From Noviherbaspirillum autotrophicum (GTDB taxonomy: Bacteria > Pseudomonadota > Gammaproteobacteria > Burkholderiales > Burkholderiaceae_D), in assembly GCF_000818395.1 (NCBI RefSeq), contig NZ_JWJG01000028.1, positions 3,614,303 to 3,678,302 on the forward strand: a stretch of DNA of 64,000 nt, written 5' to 3'. The notes under the pieces are model-generated. The model did not search any database. It saw only the letters and a program-made list of their open reading frames with translations, and had not been told where the DNA came from. Below are positions 58,805 to 64,000 of this stretch, one piece after another; positions within the stretch are counted from its first letter, which is position 1, and each line of letters opens with the position of its first letter. The translations under genes and the position numbers were made by a program.

Positions 58805-61231
58805 ATGCAATTCTCCGAGAGCTGGCTGCGTACCCTGGTTGATCCGAAGATGACTTCGGACGAGTTGTCCCATCTGCTGACGATGAGCGGACTGGAAGTG
58901 GAAGACGTTGAACCGGTCGCGCCACCGTTTTCCAACGTGGTCGTCGCAAGCGTGGTCGAGGTCGCGAAGCATCCGAATGCGGATCGCCTGAATGTTTGCC
59001 AGGTCGATGCCGGAACTGGGACCCTGCTCAATATTGTCTGCGGTGCGCCGAACGTGCGTCCGGGGCTGAAAGTGGCCTGCGCCATGGCCGGCGCCAAGCT
59101 GCCGCCGGGCGAAGACGGCAAGCCGTTCGAAATCAAGGTCGGCAAGCTGCGAGGTGTCGAGTCGCAGGGGATGCTGTGCTCCGCGCGCGAGCTGAAGCTA
59201 TCGGAAGAAGGCGGCGGCCTGCTCGAATTGTCGGAAGATGCGCCGATCGGTCAGAACTTTCGCGACTACTATCAACTGAACGATCTCAAGTTCACCATCA
59301 AGCTCACGCCGAACAAGGCGGATTGCCTGTCGGTGCTCGGCGTTGCACGCGAAGTTTCCGCCTTGACGGGAGCGCCGTTGAAGGCACCGACCTATAAGAC
59401 TGTCGAGGTGACGACGCAGGAAAAGCTGCCGGTCAAGGTATCGGCGCCGGATTTGTGCGGACGTTTCTCCGGCCGCGTGATTCGCGGGTTGAATGCGCGG
59501 GCCGAGACGCCGGAATGGATGAAGCGCCGGCTGGAACGCAGTGGACAGCGTCCGATTTCGGCGCTGGTGGATATTTCGAATTACGTGATGCTTGAGCTGG
59601 GACGTCCGTCGCATGTATTCGATCTAGACAAGATTCATGGCGGACTCGACGTACGCTGGGGCAGGCAGGGCGAGTCGCTCAAGCTGTTGAACGGGAGCAC
59701 AGTGGACGTCGATGGCTGGGTGGGCGTGATCGCCGACGACGAGTGCATTGAGTCACTTGCCGGTATCATGGGCGGTGACTCCACGGCGGTATCGCTTGAT
59801 ACCCGGAACATTTACCTGGAAGCCGCATTCTGGTGGCCACAGGCGATCCAGGGACGCGCACGCCGCTACAACTTCTCGACCGACGCCGCGCATCGGTTCG
59901 AGCGCGGCGTCGACTATGCGACGACCGTTGATCATCTGGAACGCATCACGGCGCTGATCGTGGAAATCTGCGGCGACACGGATACCGTGGTTGGTCCGGT
60001 GGATGACCATGTCGTCAATCTGCCGCAACGCAAGCCGGTGTCAATGCGCACCGCGCGCGCGGTAAAGGTGATCGGTGTTCCGCTGTCGGATGCGCAGATT
60101 GCGGATATTTTCACGCGCCTCGGACTGGCGTTCACGCAGGAGCCAGGGCTGTTTTCGGTCACGCCGCCATCCTACCGGTTCGATATCGAAATCGAAGAAG
60201 ACCTGATTGAGGAAGTGGCCCGCGTCTACGGTTTCGAGAACATTCCGGCGCTGCCGCCCGTGGCGCCGAACATGATGCGCATTGCGCCGGAGAATACCCG
60301 TTCGCTGTTTGCGATTCGCCGACTCCTGGCCGATTTCGATTATCAGGAAGTGGTCAACTTCAGCTTTGTCGAAGAAGCCTGGGAAGCGGATTTTTCCGGC
60401 AATACCAATCCGATCAGGCTGCTCAATCCCATTGCCAGCCAGATGAGCGTGATGCGCACTTCGCTTGTGGCCAGCCTGGTGGCGAACGTGCGCTACAACC
60501 TGAACCGCAAGCTCAATCGTGTGCGCCTGTTCGAAGTCGGTGCTGTGTTCCTGCGCGACGAATCCGTGCAGGACGGTCCGCTGTCGGTCGCCGGTTACGC
60601 GCAACCCAAGCGGGTCGCAGCAATTGCCTATGGCCCGGCGGTGGAAGAGCAATGGGGACAGGCACATCGCAACGTCGATTACTTCGACGTCAAGGCTGAT
60701 CTGGAAGCATTGTTCGCGCCGAAAACGCTGCGCTTTGTGAAAACCGAGCATCCGGCATTGCATCCGGGACGCTCGGCAAAGGTCTTGCTCGATGGACAGG
60801 AGATCGGCGTCATTGGCGAACTTCACCCGCGCTGGCAGCAGAAGTACGACTTGCCGCTGGCGCCAGTTGTCTTTGAAGTCGATGCGCAAGCTTTGCAGGC
60901 GCGCGACATTCCGGTTTACCAGGAAATTTCAAAATTCCCGGCAGTGACCCGCGATATTGCTGTGGTTGTCAAACAATCGGTGCGCGCACAGGAACTGATC
61001 GATACATTTGTTGCCGAACGGCAGGCAAATGCTGCCTGTGCTATCATGCAAGCCATTGTTTTATTTGATGAATATCGGGGCAAGGGGCTGGAAAATGACG
61101 AAAAAAGTCTTGCTTTCCGGTTCACCTTGCAAGATACTCAAACTACTCTGCAAGACGAGAAAGTAGATGCTGCAATGGCTGCATTTATCGCCTCCGTCGA
61201 GAAGAAGCACGGTGCCAGGTTGCGTGCATGA
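58805..61231 (+). CDS. pheT: Phenylalanyl-tRNA synthetase, beta subunit
   Basis: An 808-residue subunit: N-terminal OB-fold tRNA-binding domain (about 40-150; [17 protein letters not shown]), B3/B4 editing domain (about 210-390; [20 protein letters not shown]), B5 domain (about 405-480), a catalytic-like fold (about 495-700), and the C-terminal anticodon-binding domain (about 715-808; [15 protein letters not shown]). Ribosome-binding site weak. Confidence 0.97.
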   Translation: MQFSESWLRTLVDPKMTSDELSHLLTMSGLEVEDVEPVAPPFSNVVVASVVEVAKHPNADRLNVCQVDAGTGTLLNIVCGAPNVRPGLKVACAMAGAKLPPGEDGKPFEIKVGKLRGVESQGMLCSARELKLSEEGGGLLELSEDAPIGQNFRDYYQLNDLKFTIKLTPNKADCLSVLGVAREVSALTGAPLKAPTYKTVEVTTQEKLPVKVSAPDLCGRFSGRVIRGLNARAETPEWMKRRLERSGQRPISALVDISNYVMLELGRPSHVFDLDKIHGGLDVRWGRQGESLKLLNGSTVDVDGWVGVIADDECIESLAGIMGGDSTAVSLDTRNIYLEAAFWWPQAIQGRARRYNFSTDAAHRFERGVDYATTVDHLERITALIVEICGDTDTVVGPVDDHVVNLPQRKPVSMRTARAVKVIGVPLSDAQIADIFTRLGLAFTQEPGLFSVTPPSYRFDIEIEEDLIEEVARVYGFENIPALPPVAPNMMRIAPENTRSLFAIRRLLADFDYQEVVNFSFVEEAWEADFSGNTNPIRLLNPIASQMSVMRTSLVASLVANVRYNLNRKLNRVRLFEVGAVFLRDESVQDGPLSVAGYAQPKRVAAIAYGPAVEEQWGQAHRNVDYFDVKADLEALFAPKTLRFVKTEHPALHPGRSAKVLLDGQEIGVIGELHPRWQQKYDLPLAPVVFEVDAQALQARDIPVYQEISKFPAVTRDIAVVVKQSVRAQELIDTFVAERQANAACAIMQAIVLFDEYRGKGLENDEKSLAFRFTLQDTQTTLQDEKVDAAMAAFIASVEKKHGARLRA

Positions 61232-61291
61232 TTGTGCGCGTAAGAGTGTGCGTGTGCGTCGGCAGCAAGCAGGGCAGGGACGACAACTACC

Positions 61292-61705
61292 ATGAATGAC
61301 GTGAATTCCGCCGAATTTCAATCCGTGTTGGCCGCCGACCTTAATCGCGCAATGCAGGAAGCGCAGGCGCGTAATCAGGCTGAAAAAGACCTGCCGACCC
61401 TGACCAAGGCGGAGCTGGCCGAGCTCCTGTTCGAGCAGGTGGGGCTGAACAAGCGCGAAGCGAAGGATATGGTCGAAACCTTTTTCGACGAAATTCGCAA
61501 TGCGCTTGAACGTGGCGAGGCGGTCAAGCTGTCCGGCTTCGGCAATTTTCAGCTGCGCGACAAGCCACAACGCCCCGGCCGCAATCCCAAGACCGGCGAG
61601 GAAATTCCGATTACTGCACGCCGTGTCGTGACCTTCCATGCAAGCCAGAAGCTGAAGGCCATGGTGGAAACGGCCAGCCGCAAGCCTCTTGCACGCGTCG
61701 CCTGA
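61292..61705 (+). CDS. ihfA: Integration host factor alpha subunit
   Basis: A 137-residue DNA-bending protein of the HU/IHF family. The conserved domain starts at residue 37 ([20 protein letters not shown]) and includes the beta-arm [18 protein letters not shown] with the intercalating Pro. It is about 34 residues longer at the N-terminus than E. coli IhfA (99 residues); an internal ATG at 61352 would leave a 16-residue extension but has no ribosome-binding site. It follows pheT as in other proteobacteria. Confidence 0.95.
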   Translation: MNDVNSAEFQSVLAADLNRAMQEAQARNQAEKDLPTLTKAELAELLFEQVGLNKREAKDMVETFFDEIRNALERGEAVKLSGFGNFQLRDKPQRPGRNPKTGEEIPITARRVVTFHASQKLKAMVETASRKPLARVA

Positions 61706-61716
61706 CATCCTGACCC

Positions 61717-62097
61717 ATGAACGAGCGCTCTAACAAGCCTGAAGCGATCGCTTTGCCGCCGATTCCGGCCAAGCGCTATTTCACGATCGGCGAGGTCAGC
61801 GACTTGTGCGGTGTGAAGCCGCATGTACTGCGCTACTGGGAGCAGGAGTTTACTCAGCTCAAGCCGGTGAAGCGCCGTGGTAACCGGCGTTATTACCAGC
61901 ATCATGAAGTGTTGCTGATCCGGCGTATCCGGGAATTACTTTACGAACAAGGCTTTACCATCAGCGGCGCACGCAACAAGCTCGAGAGCCGGATGGTCGA
62001 CAACGACGATATCCCTTCCATTCTGCCTCCACTGGATGTCGATACGGTTGCCATCCGCCAGGAATTGACGGAAATTCTCAATCTGCTCAAGCGTTAG
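61717..62097 (+). CDS. MerR family transcriptional regulator
   Basis: A 126-residue MerR-type protein: winged helix-turn-helix KRYFTIGEVSDLCGVKPHVL with RYWEQEF (about 19-47), then NRRYYQHHEVLLIRRIRELL and a short coiled coil. No ligand-binding domain or metal-binding cysteines, as in the small MerR proteins usually found after ihfA. Starts 11 bp after ihfA, so probably cotranscribed. Targets unknown. Confidence 0.92.
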   Translation: MNERSNKPEAIALPPIPAKRYFTIGEVSDLCGVKPHVLRYWEQEFTQLKPVKRRGNRRYYQHHEVLLIRRIRELLYEQGFTISGARNKLESRMVDNDDIPSILPPLDVDTVAIRQELTEILNLLKR

Positions 62098-62130
62098 CTG
62101 CATCGCAGCGTCCGCCTCTACCCTCCCAAC

Positions 62131-62154
62131 AAGCCGCTTTCAGCGGCTTTTTTA
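62131..62154 (+). terminator. Terminator after the merR gene
   Basis: AAGCCGCT (62131-62138) and AGCGGCTT (62142-62149) around a TTC loop, followed by a T-tract; end of the ihfA-merR transcript. Confidence 0.92.
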
Positions 62155-62186
62155 TTGCAGTCTTCCCGCTTCGCGTTGATGCGGTA

Positions 62187-62417
62187 ATGCCCTCGTTGTT
62201 GCGATGCAAGGACGTCGGCCAATTGGTTTCGAATTTTGATCCTAACGAAAGTAACGGTGGACGATTCGTGCTGTACTTTGACTGCAATTATTGCGAGCCG
62301 GGAAGAAGCGGCTTGGCTAGCGATGCACTGGAGGATGTGAAATCCATCTGCATCGCAAAATTCGGTGAAAACCTAGTAGAGGCGAGCGTACACATAGTTT
62401 CTGTCATGCATCTATAA
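62187..62417 (+). CDS. Possible small hypothetical protein
   Basis: A 76-codon frame (start MPSLLRCKDVGQLVSNF) in the 350-bp gap between the merR terminator and the sigma-54 activator. It has no Shine-Dalgarno sequence and matches no family I know. Residue composition is protein-like, with four Cys. It may equally be chance; the rest of the gap shows nothing else. Confidence 0.25.
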   Translation: MPSLLRCKDVGQLVSNFDPNESNGGRFVLYFDCNYCEPGRSGLASDALEDVKSICIAKFGENLVEASVHIVSVMHL

Positions 62418-62504
62418 TCGGCAGCTAATGCCTTGCCAGGAAGTGGCCGTCAGAGCCGTGATACCGGAGCCGTATCTGCCAGCAGGGCATGGAGGAGATG
62501 AGAC

Positions 62505-63977
62505 ATGAAAGCATCAGTCGGTTCCCACTGGGATGTTGATGGCATTCAGCGGGTCGGCATGGAATCGCTGCTGGATTTGTTTGACGATTCCTGCGAAGGC
62601 ACAATGGCGGTCGACGATCATGGGCGTATCGTCTGGATGAACGACAAGTACGCCAGCTTCCTTGGTCTCAAGAGTGCGGATAGCGTGCTGGGCAAGGCGG
62701 TAGAAGAAATTATTCCGAACAGCCGCATGCGGGAAGTCGTGCAAAGCGGCAAGCCGATCCTGCTCGATATCATGATGATTCGCGACCAACCCCTGGTCGT
62801 GATGCGCATTCCGCTCAAGGATGATTCCGGCAAGATCATCGGCGCCATCGGCTTTGCCTTGTATGACCGGCTGCAACAGCTCAAGCCGCTGGTGTCCAAG
62901 TTCGCGGAGCTGCAGTGGGCGCTGGCCAGTACGCAAAAGGAATTAGCCAAGCTGCGCCATACCAAGTACTCGATCTCGAATTTCGTCGGCGTCAGCCCTG
63001 TGTCGCTGGAGCTCAAGCACCGTGCGCGCCGCGCCGCGCAGCTCGATACAACCGTGCTGCTACTGGGGGAAACCGGAACGGGCAAGGAATTGCTGGCGCA
63101 CGGGATTCACGCAGCCTCGGGGCGCGCAGGTAAGCCGTTTGTCGGAATCAATATCGCGGCAGTGCCGGAAACGCTGCTGGAGGCGGAATTTTTTGGTGTG
63201 GCGGCGGGTGCTTATACGGGGGCCGAGCGCAAGGGGCGCGACGGCAAGTTCAAGATCGCCGACGGCGGTACGCTGTTCCTGGATGAAGTCGGCGACATGC
63301 CTTTGCAGGTGCAGGCCAAGCTGCTGCGCGTGCTGCAGGAACAGGAAATCGAGCCGCTCGGCTCCAATACGATCATCAAGGTCGACGTGCGCGTGATTGC
63401 CGCCACAAGCCACGATCTCAAGCAGCTTGTTGCGGACGGCAAGTTCCGTTCCGACCTGTATTACCGCCTCAACGTGCTGCCGATCGTGCTGCCGCCCCTG
63501 CGCGAGCGTATCGCCGACATTGACGCGATCTGCGAAAACCTGCTGGAGCAGATCGCCACGCGCACCGGCATGCCGCAGCGCGAGCTGACGCCGTCGGCGC
63601 GTGCCCTGTTTGCATCGTACGGCTGGCCGGGCAATGTGCGCGAGTTGCGCAATGCGCTGGAGCAGGCTGGCATGCTGACGGATAGCGTCAGTTTGTCGGC
63701 AGAACATTTCGCGACCATTCTGCCTCTGGATGGAATGGTGCGGCCTGCGTCATGTATCGGACAAGCCGAACCGGCGCCGACTGAAGCAGGCGTCGCGACG
63801 AGTGCGGCAGCGGTAAGGCCGCTGGGAGATGCGATCGCCGAACTGGAGAAAAGCATGATCCGCACCGCGCTCCAGCATGCTGCCGGAAACAAGGCGAAGG
63901 TGGCCAGGCAGTTGGGAATTTCGCGTGCGACGCTCTATCAGAAAATTGATGATTATCAGTTGTTGTCTGATTTATAG
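62505..63977 (+). CDS. Sigma-54-dependent activator (PAS-AAA+-Fis)
   Basis: A 490-residue enhancer-binding protein: N-terminal PAS domain (about 20-130; EGTMAVDDHGRIVWMNDKY), AAA+ domain (about 160-395) and Fis-type helix-turn-helix at the end (KAKVARQLGISRATLYQKI). Walker A GETGTGKE at 188-195, Walker B GGTLFLDEVGD, arginine finger region FRSDLYYRLNVLPI. The sigma-54 contact loop is GAYTGA (235-240) instead of GAFTGA. There is no receiver domain, so the PAS fold is the likely sensor. Target genes lie outside the window or are unknown. GGAGGAG precedes the ATG. Confidence 0.92.
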   Translation: MKASVGSHWDVDGIQRVGMESLLDLFDDSCEGTMAVDDHGRIVWMNDKYASFLGLKSADSVLGKAVEEIIPNSRMREVVQSGKPILLDIMMIRDQPLVVMRIPLKDDSGKIIGAIGFALYDRLQQLKPLVSKFAELQWALASTQKELAKLRHTKYSISNFVGVSPVSLELKHRARRAAQLDTTVLLLGETGTGKELLAHGIHAASGRAGKPFVGINIAAVPETLLEAEFFGVAAGAYTGAERKGRDGKFKIADGGTLFLDEVGDMPLQVQAKLLRVLQEQEIEPLGSNTIIKVDVRVIAATSHDLKQLVADGKFRSDLYYRLNVLPIVLPPLRERIADIDAICENLLEQIATRTGMPQRELTPSARALFASYGWPGNVRELRNALEQAGMLTDSVSLSAEHFATILPLDGMVRPASCIGQAEPAPTEAGVATSAAAVRPLGDAIAELEKSMIRTALQHAAGNKAKVARQLGISRATLYQKIDDYQLLSDL

Positions 63978-63982
63978 ACATC

Positions 63983-64000
63983 TGTCTAATTATCAGACAG
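63983..64000. repeat. Inverted repeat at the window end
   Basis: CTGTCT and AGACAG form an inverted repeat around an AT-rich spacer immediately after the activator gene; it is cut by the window edge, so a terminator or operator cannot be told apart. Confidence 0.4.

Overview
The window is a gene-dense bacterial chromosome segment with no plasmid, phage or insertion-sequence signature. Gene order and protein sequences point to a betaproteobacterium of the order Burkholderiales, most likely Oxalobacteraceae (Herbaspirillum/Herminiimonas-like); this is inferred from rpsO-pnp, tpiA-secG-tRNA-Leu-nuoA-N-DUF2818-Nudix and thrS-infC-rpmI-rplT-pheST-ihfA-merR, which is the usual Burkholderiales arrangement. 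Genus cannot be fixed without a search.

Layout. 0-6 kb: a phasin with a Lys/Ala-rich DNA-binding-like tail, divergent from a 662-residue two-domain reductase resembling the alcohol-forming fatty acyl-CoA reductase of Marinobacter; then a fasciclin-domain protein, CorA and a membrane-anchored lipase-like hydrolase. 6-9.3 kb: a conserved hypothetical protein and a four-gene minus-strand cluster (ECF sigma factor, DUF3619 membrane protein, DUF3106 exported protein, RDD membrane protein) that looks like an uncharacterised envelope-signalling unit. 9.8-17 kb: branched-chain amino acid synthesis (ilvB-ilvH-ilvC, leuA) with a SIMPL-domain protein and pssA. Just ahead of leuA lies a 27-codon leucine-rich open reading frame whose ATG falls where a well-formed promoter would place +1: a probable leaderless leuA leader peptide. 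17-26 kb: rpsO, pnp, a five-sensor diguanylate cyclase, a quinone oxidoreductase, tpiA, secG and tRNA-Leu(GAG).

26.2-41.8 kb: the complete 14-subunit complex I operon nuoA-N followed by DUF2818 and a Nudix hydrolase. 41.8-50.3 kb: lipid and ketone-body catabolism (ETF-quinone oxidoreductase, an SDR, a hotdog thioesterase, a PAS-LuxR regulator divergent from scoAB, a sorbosone dehydrogenase-like protein, 3-hydroxybutyrate dehydrogenase, an alpha/beta hydrolase). With the phasin this suggests a polyhydroxyalkanoate-storing organism. 50.3-54 kb: a RidA-family protein, the ppGpp synthetase RelA and a zinc-type cation exporter. 54-62 kb: tRNA-Val(GAC) and the translation cluster thrS-infC-rpmI-rplT-pheS-pheT-ihfA-merR; infC probably starts at an AUA codon, and the rpmI ribosome-binding site lies inside a hairpin. 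62.5-64 kb: a PAS/AAA+/Fis sigma-54-dependent activator.

Most genes are housekeeping. The best candidates for new biology are the leuA leader, the acyl-CoA reductase, the ECF/DUF3619/DUF3106/RDD cluster and the translation-gene leader structures. All functions are assigned from sequence motifs and remembered family features; no search was run.
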